Assembly: GCA_022225965.2 (NCBI GenBank)
Contig: JAKJXP020000032.1
Coordinates: forward strand, 124,001 to 188,000
DNA length: 64,000 bases
Direction of reading: 5' to 3'
Source of the DNA: Diatrype stigma
Taxonomy: Eukaryota; Ascomycota; Sordariomycetes; Xylariales; Diatrypaceae
Shown here: one piece after another, positions 21,779 through 33,849 of the stretch
Numbering within the stretch: position 1 is the stretch's first letter
How the letters are laid out: each line of letters begins with the position of its first letter
Notes under the pieces: generated by a model
What the model saw: only the letters and a program-made list of their open reading frames with translations
Database searches by the model: none
What the model was told of the DNA's origin: nothing
Program-made: the position numbers and the translations under genes

Positions 21779-22642
21779 ATGGCAGTTCCTCACGTGCTTC
21801 TATTCGGTGGCTACGGCAAAGTGGCTCAGCTACTGACGCCATTACTGCTCCAACGCTCCTGGAACGTCACAAGCATCATCCGCAACCCGGAGCAAATCGC
21901 GCCTCTGGAAAAGCTTGGATCGGGTGGCAGCGGGAAGCTTACCGTTCTTGTACGCAGCATCGAAGATATCAAAAGCGAAGCGCAAGCCAAGGCGGTAATC
22001 GACGAAGTCAAGCCCGACTACGTGGTCTGGAGTGCGGGCGCTGGCGGAAAAGGGCCGCCGGAACGAGTATGTACCCATCCACGCCACCCATTGTGCATTC
22101 CGTCAACTTCGAGTACCGAAACCTAACGGAACGGAACAAACTGGCAGACCGAAGCAGTGGATCGCGATGCGACATGCTACTTTATCCGCGCATCTGTCGC
22201 CACCCCGTCTATTACCAAGTTCGTTTTGATATCGTTCATGGGATGTCGTCACCAGAAACCGTCATGGGTAAACGAGGCCGAGTGGCAACAATATCTCGTC
22301 GCATCCCGAAACCCCTTGCAGCGATATTACGAGGCCAAGCTCGTAGCTGATGAGGAGCTTTACGCGGCAAGGAAAAAGAGGAACGACTTCGCCGGCATCT
22401 CCCTTCGCCCGGCCCACTTTACCTCGGAGCCCGCCGGCAAGGTCAGTCTCGGAAAGCTTTCACAGGCCGACGGCTTTTCCAGTCGCGCATCCGTCGCGCA
22501 ACTGACCGCTTTGCTCCTCGAGTCCAATGCCAAGAGCTGCTGGTTGGACATGCTGGATGGCGACGAGGATCCCGAGGTGGCAGTGAAGAGATGTGTTGAA
22601 GAAGGCGTCGATGCTGTGGAAGGCGAGCCGTTCTGCTCTTAA
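21779..22642 (+). CDS. NAD(P)-binding Rossmann protein (NmrA / atypical SDR type)
   Basis: Two exons, 21779-22066 and 22148-22642, with one 81-bp phase-0 intron; 260 aa. The N-terminal glycine motif GGYGKVAQ (residues 10-17) is the dinucleotide-binding loop. YVVWSAGAGGKGPPERTEAVDRDA and LISFMGCRH correspond to the NAG-like loop and strand 5 region. NPLQRYYEAKLVADEEL carries the YxxxK pair of atypical SDRs, and ISLRPAHF is typical of the C-terminal substrate region. Homologues are annotated as NAD(P)-binding or NAD-dependent epimerase-like proteins and are probably cytosolic. It lies between the FAD oxidoreductase and the MFS gene, so a joint role is possible but not shown. The N-terminal ATG is the only plausible start. 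Confidence 0.9.
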
Positions 22643-23690
22643 ATATCCTACGTAGCCATCACACTTCCATGTTACCTGCGCAGAACTAGCCTCATTCCAT
22701 CCCTGCGATAACTCGAGCTAGAAAGGCTTCAAATACTCTGGCAGGGGACTCATCCCATTCTGATAATAACGGCCAGTTCACCCCCTGGCGAGAAAGGCTA
22801 CGTCACATGTGCTGTGACAATGCGACAAGATGAAGTGAAGCTCTGGCGTCACCAAGTATAGGAATGGCCCCAGGGAGGGATTTCTTCGCGCCGTTCGACT
22901 ATAAAACTACCTTGTAACATGCCACCCCGACAAGTATACTTCCAACTCATTTGGTAAACCATGTAAATAACAAATCTATGTACTGACTCTCACGGACATC
23001 TCGGTCATCTCGGTTAATGTGCCACACTATACGACACGTGGTCGAGTCAACTGGACCAACATCTTCATACCATGCCTATGAAGTGTATAGATAGCTGCGA
23101 AGTGTGTCACTGGCATTGGATACCTTGAACAAATACCAAATTAGGCACCAAGCATGCTCCCGAAGTTACACCCCTTGCTTACCTATCTGGAGCTCGTATA
23201 TAGAACCATATTGATAAGTATGTAGTGCTTACACCCTATAGTCCAAGCCAGCCCTAACAGGATCCCTTACATGACGCCCTCGCGGAATGGGATATCGGAG
23301 CATCGTAGTCCAATGAACTTCACACCTATCGCGCAAAAGTACCACTTTGACTTTAGACTCCCGGATCGTCACTGCCAACTTGCTATGCGATCCAGAAGAT
23401 ACTGGCTAACATCTCTCACGGTTGGGTAGGTGATGAGTTGGTTCCAGGATCGCAAACGATGTTGGCCAGAACCTGCCGAGATAGGTATGCTTATACAGTG
23501 GCCCTGGCACCCAGAGACGAAATGAAGCTCACTGGCAACAACCTTTCCTTCTTTCGGATATCACATCATGCTCTCTGGGGTCTCTTTTATAGGCATACCT
23601 GCTCATCATACTTTGATCCCACCGTCGTTCATACCCCATCAAGTTCACTGGCAATATCCCCTTGGCTTGGAAGTAAATCCAATCACGAAG
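22643..23690. other. Intergenic region, no gene seen
   Basis: About 1 kb separates the NAD(P)-binding gene from the MFS gene. Stops occur in all frames until the MFS leader. The plus frame at 23438-23749 overlaps the MFS start in another frame and is rejected. Confidence 0.45.
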
Positions 23691-25712
23691 ATGGACGAGC
23701 GTTCAGTGGACAGGGTCGTAGAACCCAAATCCGAAGCGAAGCAAGATGAAGGCGATCTGTCTAGCCAAAGGTCCGCGATCGGTCAAGACAACACCGTGTA
23801 TATCCAGGGCGCGCAGTTTTGGTTTATCTCCATGTCGTATGCACACTTTCAAAATCCTGGTGAGCAGGATCATATGCTTATACATCCATTTTATACAGTG
23901 TAGCGATCATGATGTTCCTCACGAACTTCGAGGTGCCGGTCGTCGTTACGGCATTAGTCGCCATTACCGACGATATTGGGGGTTTTGACAGCGTCGCCTG
24001 GGTGGTTTCCAGCTACCTGCTAGGATACGTAGGTCAGTGATACTGGCGATTACCCATGCTACTTCTTTAGCTACTAAACTCTCACGCTTCTCGCTCCCTA
24101 GCCGTCATTGTCATTTTTGCCAAGTTCAGTGATATCTTCGGCCGGAAGTTTATCTTCCTCCTCTCGACTGCCATTTTTATCGTCTTCTCGGCTGCCTGCA
24201 GTGCGTCGCAAACGATCATTCAACTGTGAGACAGCTAAATCGGTGCCCCCTATACATACGATATCCTAATATATGTATGCCACAGTATCGTCTTCCGCGC
24301 TTTTCAAGGTGTTGGCGGTGGAGGCTGCTTCTCACTCTGTACGATCTTCATCATCGATTTGGTTCCACCGGAGAAGTATACCAAATTCGTGTCCAACATC
24401 TCCATGACCAATGCAGTGGCGTTGTTACTAGGCCCAATTGTTGGCGGCGCAATCGCTGCTCATATTTCTTGGAGATGGATTTTCATCATCAAGTACGCCT
24501 CTGTTTACTACCCCTGTGCTTTGCCTTCAATCCATGCAGGTTGCTGATCATAATGGTCGTTAGTGTTCCTATAGCATTGCCAGCGTTCATGATCGGTCTC
24601 GTTGCCATTCCGAGAGACTTCCCGTACCAGGGCCAAGCAAACTACCAGACAAAGACTTGGAAAGAGTTGATGGCGAAGAGCACGCTTGATCGTGTGGACA
24701 TACCCGGGACCATCCTCATTCTCTTTGCAACATTGTCCTTGACAGCAGCGTTCGAGGAGGCCGATTCACAGTTTCCTTGGAAGTCTGCCTACGTCATCAC
24801 GTTGCTGGTATTGTCCGGAGTCTTTTGGATTGCTCTAGTCATCTGGGAACGCTACGTGACGGTTTCCAACAAGGTTCGAGAGCCGGTTCTTCCCTGGAGT
24901 TTCTTGACAAACCGCCAGATGATGGGAATACTGCTGTAAGCGCTCCAGAGATACCCTCAATACTGTACACCCCTAACGAAAGATCCTAGCAACTTCCTTT
25001 TCCTAGGCGGGCCTACCATTATCAGCATATTTATCATCCCCCAACGGTACCAGCTGGTATACGGCTCTTCTGGCTTGGATGCCGGTATACGGTTGATACC
25101 TTTCACAATACCAATTTCCCTAGGGTCTATTTTCGCCTCTATTCTTGCGGGAAAGCTGAAAATCCCACCACTATACCTTTTACTAGTTGGATCCTGCTTT
25201 CAGATCATTGCATTCGCGCTGTTGGGGACCCTGCCATTAACTCTCGATATACCGAGGCAGATGTACGGGTTCGAGTTCCTCGCAGGATGGGGTTGTGGGA
25301 TGAACTTCTCCCTACTATTCGTAATGATCCCATTTGTGAACGAAAAGCGCTTTAATGGTACGTCTTTATTGTCTTCTCACGGTAGCACACTCTCTAACTA
25401 TTCCCAGCGGTTGGCATGGGGGCCGGAGCCCAGTTCAGATTTATCGGTAGCGCTATGATCCTCGCTATCTCGACTTCGGTATTGAACACATATACACGTC
25501 CTCTGCTCCAGGAACTTCTAGGGGTGTCAAGCTCGGACGCTCTTATCCATTCAGGGGGCGCCTTGGCCTCGTTGCCCTTACATCTACAGCAAGATATCAG
25601 ACACACCCTTGCCGAGGGGTATAATCGCCAACTTCTTGTTCTATGTGTCTCAGCAGCATGCCAGATCCCGGCTTCGCTGTTGCTTTGGAAGAAGAAGCAG
25701 CTCCGCATTTGA
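23691..25712 (+). CDS. MFS multidrug/metabolite exporter (DHA2-like, ~14 TM)
   Basis: Seven exons: 23691-23836, 23899-24032, 24102-24225, 24286-24492, 24564-24935, 24990-25357 and 25408-25712. They give 1656 bp (551 aa), with introns of 50-71 bp. A hydrophilic N-terminus of ~45 aa precedes the first helix. Motif A-like sequence is FAKFSDIFGRKFIF, motif B-like is VFRAFQGVGGGG, and motif C is LLLGPIVGGAI followed by SWRWIFIINVPIALP. This order and length fit fungal 14-TM drug:H+ antiporters that export toxic metabolites at the plasma membrane. The C-terminus ends in KKKQLRI, a basic cytosolic tail. Proximity to the FAD oxidoreductase suggests export of its product, as inference only. Confidence 0.94.
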
Positions 25713-26175
25713 GGATTTGAAAGCCAATGGGTTACCTAGAGGTACAGGTTGAGAATAGGGGGGTGGAACATTGATCTATCTAGCTATGATAAGGCGAGGT
25801 TTACGGCTTTTCTTTTACTTGCTTTGGCATCATGCATTGTTCAGTTCTTCAATTTCCATGTTTAGATTGAGAAATCTTATTCTCGATTGTTAAAAGCACA
25901 GTTGGGAGCCATTGTCATAATAACGAGTGACATTGAAGACCTCCAACCAACCCATTCACCAATGCGCGATACTTAACAGCATGTCATTACGTTGAAAACC
26001 GACGTAAGCATTCTTCCACGCAGTCTTGAATGATACCAATAGGTAGGTGGAGGTTAATCTTGAGTCTCAGGCACCATACAAGCATCCATTTCAGCAAAGT
26101 AATCCATAGCCACAGTTGACTACCTAAGCTAATCGTTATACCCTCCAAGAAGCATACGCCCAACACTTCTTCCTA
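25713..26175. other. Short region between convergent genes
   Basis: 3' ends of the MFS gene (plus) and the Cys-rich secreted protein gene (minus). AT-rich; nothing else seen. Confidence 0.4.
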
Positions 26176-27150
26176 TCATGGACACAACGTATCCGGATCG
26201 CCCCGACCCTCCGCCGCGCCGCTCTCGAAGACATTACCAGGCGCGCCGCAGCTACCCTCGTTCCAGCCATTATAATACACGTTGGACCAGCGGTCGGTCT
26301 CGCCGTTCGGGCCCGGAACATTCGCACTAGTGCCGTTGACGTCCAGCAGCTCGCCCACGCGGCCGTTGGGGCACAAGTCCGCAGCACCATCCGTCGTAAC
26401 ACCGCTATCCGGATCCTCGGCGTTGCCTGTGTAGTAGACGATATCGCAGTTGCCCTGGCCCCAGGGGTCGAAGCCGCCGGGCAGGTGGGGGGTCGGCTTG
26501 CCCTGGTACACGGGCACGAAGCGCCACGCCACGCAGTTGTACAGGCGCGCGCACTCGGCGCAGCACCCCACCTTGTCGGGCGACGTGGCGATGGTCACGT
26601 TCGCGAGCGCCGCACCCAGATCCGACGCCCGCGGCTGCAGGAACGACGCCGCGTTGACGTGCAGCGAGGGCTCGCAGAAGGACGGGAGCGTCGCTGTCGG
26701 CGACGAGCCCGCGATCGAGGTGCACACCGGCGTGGGGGCGTCACCTGCTGGCGTCGATGATGATGCTGATGCTAGGGCTTGCTGTTGCTGATGTACCTCT
26801 GCGGCGGCGGCAGGCGGGGCACCAGGTACGGGAATGGCGCTCGGTGGAGACGCGTAGGACAGCGGCGTCTGAGATGCGGCTAGGGTCCCCAGGCTGGAGA
26901 GTGCCAGCGGGTGCGCGTAGCCGGTGATGGTGGATGTTGCCGCGGCCGCACTTCCCGAGGAAGTCGTCTGTATTGAGGTGTGAGTAAATTAACGGCGTAT
27001 ATAGAAGATTGTAGGCCGGCGGGATGGCTGGGTTCTATAACTCACCTCGGCCTGTCGAGCATTGAGAGGTCCAGCTGCGCATTGGCCTGCGCTGGCGAAC
27101 ACGAAGGCAAGACAGGCGAGCATGGAGCTCGAAGCCATTGGAGAAGGCAT
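26176..27150 (-). CDS. Secreted Cys-rich protein with PAN/apple-like domain
   Basis: Two exons, 27046-27150 and 26176-26967 (intron 78 bp, phase 0); 298 aa. The N-terminus is a good signal peptide (SSMLACLAFVFASAGQCAAG), with cleavage near residues 22-26 and a following NARQ, which may be a Kex2-like region. A Ser/Ala/Pro-rich linker leads to a C-terminal domain of ~150 aa. Its cysteines include CCAECARLYNCVAW, GNCDIVYY, DLCPNG, EGSCG and DTLCP. The CxxC-x5-C-x-AW pattern resembles PAN/apple modules of fungal secreted proteins, but I could not test it. Likely extracellular or wall-associated; an effector role is only a possibility. Confidence 0.85.
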
Positions 27151-29216
27151 GGTCGTCGATTTGGTCTCGCTACCTAGTTACCGATGGGAATCGGAGAAAT
27201 TGGATTGACCTTTGGTTGGCGTCGATGAACCAGAAGACGATTGCAATTGAGGTCGATGCCTTGCGGAGGTTAATACGGCCTATTTAACTGAATCCAGAAT
27301 CCTCGTTTCGCTCGGACGCTTGGACACTTGGGCAGATTGGCAAACAGCCCAGCCTTTGCGGATCCCACGGCGCGCTGGACTGGCGAAGGAAGCTGGAAGC
27401 ATGCAGTGAATTTCCGAGGCGAGGGCAAACGAGCGTCGAGACAAACCAATGTGAGACGAAGGCGATGGGATGCGATGCAAACAAACGCTCTCCGTTCATA
27501 AGGGCCTCGGCCGTTGGATGATGGGACGGATGACGAGGTAGTAGTGAGAGAGATCCAAGAACCACGGCGCCGTCATGGTTGGGTTATTTGAACGTGGCAC
27601 GCATGCAGGGCAATATATTGTAATATATTCATGCACCCCATACCTTCTAATCCTGCCGCATCTCGACCCCGGCGACGATCATCCCATGCCAGTTGCCTAT
27701 GTTTGGTGCATCATCGTACATCGTAGCAATCTGGGTAACCGAACATGTAAGGATTCAGGGTCAAGGTATGGGTTTTCCCCGGCTGGTCGGAGACGATCAC
27801 TTTGTTTCATGGTGCATCTGCAGAATACCGGCGTCGCATTGGTTGCAGCCTCGGTAGAAACATGCTCGAAGACGAGGTCATTGGTGGACAATCGCTATAA
27901 TCCAGCCCTTACATATAATTCATCCCAATAAGGTTGGAGCAAAATGCTCTGTTTTTACACAAGGTGGACAAGGTGGGCAAGATGGGCAAGATGGGCAAGC
28001 ACACAAGGTTAGATGCGGAACCATCGTTTCAGAGTGGTTCAGGATGTGGTGGCAGTGGTGGTTGGCATGAAATAGCGGACATGGAGCAGATGAGGTTGTG
28101 AGAATCAGGAAGGCGGAGGAAGTGGGGATGTTGGGATGTCGGGATGTCGGATGACAACGAGCGATTCCGTTGATCTGCATGACGCGTTACGGCCTTTGGT
28201 AAGTCTTTAAATAGGAAGGCATTCCCGCCCTGTGTGCCGGGATGCTTGGAACGACCTCTGGATCTGAGAAGATAGAAACCATCGATAAACCATGCTTTTG
28301 CCATGCGTAGATAGATGAGTATATATATATATATATGGTGGGGGTATCTACTCAGAAACTGGACAGACTTCAATTACAGGATGATTACTCTTGCATGATT
28401 TGAACTTTGAAGTCACGATCAGGAGTAACTCGACTAAGGATCAATTAGGGAATTATACACAGCAGGAATGTACAACCTGAAGTGATCACATGCAAGTCAA
28501 GAGACAACCTGAACCTGGAAAGACTTAGTACCTAAGGTAGGTAAGCACGACTATAGAAACCAGCCCTGGCCAATTATGTCAGGCCTCATTCATAGGTACC
28601 TAGGTACCTACATCCAGTGTAAAGACTTAGGTAGGCACCTTCCATTGGTCTCCCTTCCATTCACATGATTCCATTCACTGCATGTCTTGCCTGGGCACCT
28701 GCTGGGATGGATTGGGGGCAGCTGCCCTCAGCATGTGAGCTCTGCGCTTATCCAGCCTCTTATCACGCCTTATCGATAACTAGACACGGGCTCCAGGCTG
28801 ATATCATCGTTGGCAACTTCCAAGTTGTACCTGGTTTACGAAGCTGAAGGTTCCTACCGCTGAACTTACTGCCTACCTTAAGTAAGTACTTAGGTAGAGT
28901 AGCTCTCACTTCCACTCAAACGCCGACGATCTGGTTATTTCAACCTCTTTCCTACCTACTCCAGGGAAACGCTATGTAGTAGTAATAAATATCATCACTT
29001 TCATCCCCCATACCTATTTTGATTCTTGTCTATCTGGTTATGCACTGGGCTCCATTCACATAAAGCCTGCTTTAACTGCTATAAACACCTTCCTCCCCCT
29101 TGCTTTGGCGCTCCATTCTTGCCCTGCCCTTTGCTCCTTTATAGCTGAAGTATGAAAAGCACCCACGCATTCATTGCTCTAGAACAAGTGAAATAGGCCT
29201 ATAAAAGGAAAGAATC
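27151..29216. other. 2-kb intergenic region with TA and CTAGGTA motifs
   Basis: No gene seen. It holds a TA microsatellite (28319-28336), a Cys/Pro-coding gggcaa repeat near 27967-28000, and several copies of self-complementary taggtacctaggtacc-like motifs (28540-28630 and 28870-28905). The last 200 bases are the pyrimidine-rich leader of the Atg28-like gene. Confidence 0.45.
28319..28336. repeat. TA dinucleotide repeat
   Basis: Uninterrupted (at)n tract of about 18 bp in intergenic DNA. Confidence 0.8.
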
Positions 29217-31805
29217 ATGAGTAGGAAGGTTTCTTTTCTGGAAGCACTGGGGTTCAACGGCGACACCATGTCTTCGTTATTACCCCAGTACAACTCTCCA
29301 CCACACCGGAACTCATACGACCATGACCTCGAAGAGCTTGAGCCTCGACCGGATGACGCACTTCTATACACCGACTACGATAGCCCGAAAATGCCTTCGA
29401 GAACCCACTCGACCGACTCTAGTATGCTCAACGGCTCTCCCCGCACCCCAGCATCGGCTAGTAGCAAGGGCAGAGGTAAAGCCGTAGCTATTGCTTACCA
29501 AGGCCGGCCGGGGAGTTGGCGCCAACAGACCAGGAAGTCGTCTTTTGTACCACCGATTCCTCCCGATATCACCGCACGTCGGGCTCCCCAATACTACCCA
29601 GAATCCGTCTCGGACCCTGCGCCCGAGGCTTCTTTCATCGAGACACTTCTACCGCGCCGGACGCGCCCTGATGAACTACCCACCAACTCCAGAGTCCAGG
29701 TCGATGACACCTTCAAGGAGATCGCGAGAAGGGAACGCCAGATGCAGAAAGAGCTCCAGAGACTTTTGGATGCTCAAGCCGCAGCAGTTGAACAGAAGCT
29801 ATTCGGGGGACAGGAAAATGACACTAAGAGCGTCACAGGAACACCTAATACGAGTCGATCGCAGTCGGCTTCTTACATATCCACCTCATCCCGAAGGGAG
29901 AAGTCATCGCGCCAACATGTCATACCCGTCCGTCAACCTGCCGAGAGGCGTCTGACTCTTGGACAGACACGGTCTCGTATAATCGGCGTCATGCGGATGT
30001 TAGCTGACCTGAAAGCCGAGGAGGATGCATGTATCGCTACAGCACTTGCGGAAAGGAAGGCCGGACTCTCGAAACTTGGCTCACTCAAGACCCGGCACCA
30101 GCAAATCAAACATGATATCCAAGAGATAGAGAAGGACCCTAGCGACCCTCTAACCAACGATATCAGGACGATCGAGGGAGAACTACAGACCGTGTCCGGC
30201 CAGATCGAGGAATACAGGCGCTTGCTGCGGCGTGCGGAGCAAAATAAAGTGGACCTAGAGCGCAGGCTCGAGGAGGCAAAAAGCGAGGCGGCGTCCCGGC
30301 TCAGCGGGTACAAGGGCGCTCTCCGGGAGTGCGAGTCCGGGATTCGAGAGCTAGTGCGCCGCCCTAACATCCGCGTTCTTGAGCTGGCGCCATCACAGTC
30401 CCCTACACAAGACCAGGGCGAACATGATACCGGTAACGGTAACGGCGCCGACCAGCAACGGCAGCAGCAGTACATTACAGGCTTCGAGTTCTTCCGGCTC
30501 CGACCCGAGCGGCGGACCCTTCCCATGGCCCGCGACTGGTGGGAGGGCGAGGTGGCGGCCCTGGAGGGCCGCCGCACCGTAGTCGAGAGGGAGCGCGCTG
30601 CCTTGGAGGAGGGCGAGGCCATCTGGGCCGAGGTCATCGACACGATCCAGCGGCACGAGGAGCAATTGACGGGGGCGCTAAGCGGCGAGGGACAGCCGAA
30701 TAACAATAACCGCAGCAATAACCACGATCGCAACCGCAGCGGGAGCAGTAGCCCTCTCGCGCAGCGCGATGGTTCGATAGGACCCGTCAGTAGCAGCAGT
30801 CCCATCCATTCACGTGCATCTATTAGCGCCGACCCCAGAGACGTGATGCGCGGGCAGTGGGATCTTCTTGTCGCAGCCATCCGCAAGCTCGAGCGTGCCC
30901 ACGCATACGCTGAGGAGCGCGGCTGGACGCTGTTGGTTGCCGCTATCGGCGCGGAGATCAGCGTGTATTACGACGCGCGCGAGATGCTGGGGGATATGCT
31001 TAGGAGCATGGGCATATCGCCGCCGCCACCGCCACTGGAGGAGAGGTCCCCTGATCTCGAAGCCACGCAGCAGTCATCCGCTCCTCTTGCTAACCACGGC
31101 GCGGGTGCGAATCTGGTTGATATGGACGTGGCAGAGGAGCAGGGGAAGCGGGGCGGATCAAGTGGAGGAGGTGGTGGTGATGCCTTGATGCATGAGGAGC
31201 TCAGCGCCAGCGTCATCCGTCGGTGGGAGAATCCGGATCTTGACGTCCGGGATGACCATGGCCCCCAACAACCAGAAGACCGACAGCAACAGCAGCAGCA
31301 ACAACAACGATCAGAAAACGCAGACCCATGCGCAGATCAGTTCCACCCAATGCTGCCGGCCAGGACGCCATCGCCGCCAGGGCTATCCCGGCAGGTTGGT
31401 TCCGAGCTGACGTGCACCGTTCGTCACGCCGTTGAAGGAGAGATGACGGACAGCGAAGATGACGATAACAACGAGGTCCCCGCGGGCCTCCTGAGCGAGG
31501 TTTTGGCAACTCGCCACAGCGAAGATGAACAGCAGAAGCGTCACAGCAACGAAATACCGCCCGAGTTCCTGTCGCTGCACGCCGGGGATAACCATGCCTT
31601 CCCGCCGGCAGCCGCTGCCGCCCGGGGAGGAGGTGAGGATCTAAAGGAATCATCTGGATCTGTATCCGGATCCGGACGTCGGTATCGGCAGAGCACCACG
31701 AGCACTGCCACTACTGATGCTAATCATATTGAGCATGAAAACCAGGTACCGCTCGACTTGCTCTCGGAGAGGAGGCCCGGGCTTGAGGATGGGGATATTG
31801 ATTGA
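29217..31805 (+). CDS. atg28: Large coiled-coil protein, Atg28-like
   Basis: Uninterrupted 862-residue ORF. The start MSRKVSFLEALGF is followed by a second Met at residue 18. Order: a disordered, Ser/Pro-rich N-terminus with an acidic YDHDLEELEPRPDDALLY segment; a TFKEIARRERQMQKEL helix (~165-200); a long predicted coiled coil (~255-375, rich in heptads such as SGQIEEYRRLLRRAEQNKVDLE); a second helical block with RDWWEGEVAALE (~440-500); a third near 555-600; then a disordered tail with a polyGln run (~690) and an acidic Asp/Asn patch. The layout and the VIPVRQPAERR segment resemble Pezizomycotina proteins annotated as autophagy-related protein 28, which in yeasts helps pexophagy. The name rests on memory of the family, so coding is certain but identity is moderate. 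Confidence 0.85.
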   Translation: MSRKVSFLEALGFNGDTMSSLLPQYNSPPHRNSYDHDLEELEPRPDDALLYTDYDSPKMPSRTHSTDSSMLNGSPRTPASASSKGRGKAVAIAYQGRPGSWRQQTRKSSFVPPIPPDITARRAPQYYPESVSDPAPEASFIETLLPRRTRPDELPTNSRVQVDDTFKEIARRERQMQKELQRLLDAQAAAVEQKLFGGQENDTKSVTGTPNTSRSQSASYISTSSRREKSSRQHVIPVRQPAERRLTLGQTRSRIIGVMRMLADLKAEEDACIATALAERKAGLSKLGSLKTRHQQIKHDIQEIEKDPSDPLTNDIRTIEGELQTVSGQIEEYRRLLRRAEQNKVDLERRLEEAKSEAASRLSGYKGALRECESGIRELVRRPNIRVLELAPSQSPTQDQGEHDTGNGNGADQQRQQQYITGFEFFRLRPERRTLPMARDWWEGEVAALEGRRTVVERERAALEEGEAIWAEVIDTIQRHEEQLTGALSGEGQPNNNNRSNNHDRNRSGSSSPLAQRDGSIGPVSSSSPIHSRASISADPRDVMRGQWDLLVAAIRKLERAHAYAEERGWTLLVAAIGAEISVYYDAREMLGDMLRSMGISPPPPPLEERSPDLEATQQSSAPLANHGAGANLVDMDVAEEQGKRGGSSGGGGGDALMHEELSASVIRRWENPDLDVRDDHGPQQPEDRQQQQQQQQRSENADPCADQFHPMLPARTPSPPGLSRQVGSELTCTVRHAVEGEMTDSEDDDNNEVPAGLLSEVLATRHSEDEQQKRHSNEIPPEFLSLHAGDNHAFPPAAAAARGGGEDLKESSGSVSGSGRRYRQSTTSTATTDANHIEHENQVPLDLLSERRPGLEDGDID

Positions 31806-32897
31806 CTGAAGCATTGATCGATGGATGGATGAATGGATGAATGGATAGGGAGTCAAGTCGTCCACACCCGCATAGGTACAAACCTACCCAGCTACCTACT
31901 GTCAATGTGAGCATGGCTCGGTACATAATTGCTTGCATACACGTGTATTCCCTAACCAGGGATGACTACCTAGCAACTCGTTGACTCCCGACTCCTGGGT
32001 GGACCCTTTCTCTGTTTGAATTTGACGGCTTGTTCTCTTCTACATAGCGAGCGAATGGGAATGGATATCAACTGGTATTTGTCTGGTACGGAGTGTGTGA
32101 CATGGGCTTCTCCCTTAGGTATGCTGAGCGAGCAATTGAAGGCCTGACACAATGAGTACAATGCGACCAGTTGGATCTGGCTGTTTGGGTCTCGTGGACC
32201 TTGGTTGGCGAAACGCGACAAACGATTCATTGGCCATCGTCCAACCGCTATCTTGTACTTCGTTACGACTACATACGTACACAGGTAGACAGATACTTAC
32301 TTGCATACATGGGCTTTGCTCTTGAATGCCTATTTACTGATATGGATACTCCGTGGGTTCTACGGGCGTAGATGGGCGAATCGACATAGCCAAGGTGCCA
32401 TGCGCATAGAAGTAGACGGTTTGGTAGGACGGTGGGCGAGAATAAATATATATATATATATAGTCGTACTTGCATCTAACTACCAATATACATGTACTTA
32501 TATAGGTCGTATAGTAGGCTTCTCTGAGGTAAGAGTTGTTCAAACCCTCTTATCCCATTGTCTAACTAATATATAACTAGATCGCGCAAGTCAGGGGCAT
32601 ATAGTTATACGCCAGTCAATCGCAACAATCCATCATCAAACGAGCGGGCCACTTTCTTAACTTCAGTATACTATTTACCACCATAGAAGAGAATCTTCTG
32701 AATGTAAGTAACAGTGAACAAACTACCGACCAGATCATATTACTTAGTTCCCGACACCGTGACACCATCCATCAGCGAAGAACGAAGCACTGAAGCGCAA
32801 ACCACTTGATCCTTCGAGGTTTCCGTACTTTCTAAATTCTACCTACATAGCTACTGGTCCTGAGTCGACAGATGTGTATACCATGTGTATAATTTGT

Positions 32898-32940
32898 GTA
32901 GGCAGATAAGTAGGCAGGTAGGCAGGTAGGCAGGCATGTA
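32898..32940. repeat. GTAG/GCAG tetranucleotide repeat
   Basis: Same array type as at 17491-17541 (aggcaggtaggcaggtagg core). Confidence 0.8.
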
Positions 32941-33166
32941 TGCACGCAAAGATTTGGAATTCGATGTACGTAGCATTTTCTCCCAGCGGCGGGCGGCGGA
33001 CGGACGACTGGAGATATATTGCACGGGTGACGGGACTAGGTAACTAATCGGGATCTACGACCGGCAAAGCTCGGCTACTGTACAATACAGGGGTTGTGGG
33101 GCGGACCGCGGGTTTCGCTGCGTCGTGTTGGAGTTGCAGCAAAGCAAGCGGGAACAAGAACAGGTG

Positions 33167-33167
<1 letters not shown>

Positions 33168-33199
<32 letters not shown>
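33168..33199. repeat. CAG trinucleotide repeat
   Basis: About ten uninterrupted agc/cag units. A second array of about six units lies at 33414-33433. Confidence 0.9.
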
Positions 33200-33202
<3 letters not shown>

Positions 33203-33849
33203 CCTGACCGGTTTGACGGGGAGCTATCTCTTCACAGTTGCCGCGGTGTGCCTGGTTGTGCTGTGCTTCAGCTGGGACAGGAGCGAATGGACGGATACAC
33301 CCACGAGCTTCGTTATGGTGAGGTGCTCGCTCAGTTGCATCTTCCATCTTCCTTCTTCACATCTTTTCGAGAATATATGTTTTATTCCCAATGGTATCAC
33401 CAACGGCAGAGGCAACAGCAGCAGCAGCAGCAGAAAAGCAAGGGCTAATTTTTTCTTTTGGCATGGTATAAGAGGAAGTCTAAGATTCAGGGGAGAAGAG
33501 CGCAGCGCACCCATAATGGTGGAAATGACGAAGAAAAAAAGATGAGGGTGATATAATATCCCAAAACCGCCCCTTGTCCCGAGGAAGAATCAAGAAAAAC
33601 AAAACAAACAAGATACGAACGCCGTTCCGTGTCTCATACGTTGCTGGCATGCTGGAAAACAACACCCCCAGCATCATTCGACCTCTCGACGTGGGAAAGC
33701 TATGCGAACGCAACACAGCCGTCTAAGGCAGGCGGCAATTCGGCCTCGTCTCAAAAATCGCTATTCGACAGGACTCTGGAAATCCTAGAGACATTATTCC
33801 AGCTTGAGGCGCGCGCGCATTGCGTCTGCAACAGCAAGTCCACTGTCGA

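Larger units (their letters stand above)
31806..33849. other. Intergenic region rich in microsatellites
   Basis: Between the 3' end of the Atg28-like gene and the 3' end of the Coi1-like gene. It contains TA repeats (~32447-32460), a GTAG/GCAG array (32898-32940) and two CAG arrays. Frames through the CAG arrays (plus 33125-33448) are composition-driven and not supported as genes. Confidence 0.45.

Noticed and set aside
29933..30886. 317-aa minus-strand ORF
   Set aside because: Antisense Ser/Arg-rich shadow of the Atg28-like coiled coil.
33125..33448. 107-aa polyGln ORF
   Set aside because: It is open only because of CAG arrays; no domain, and the frame disagrees with neighbouring open frames.
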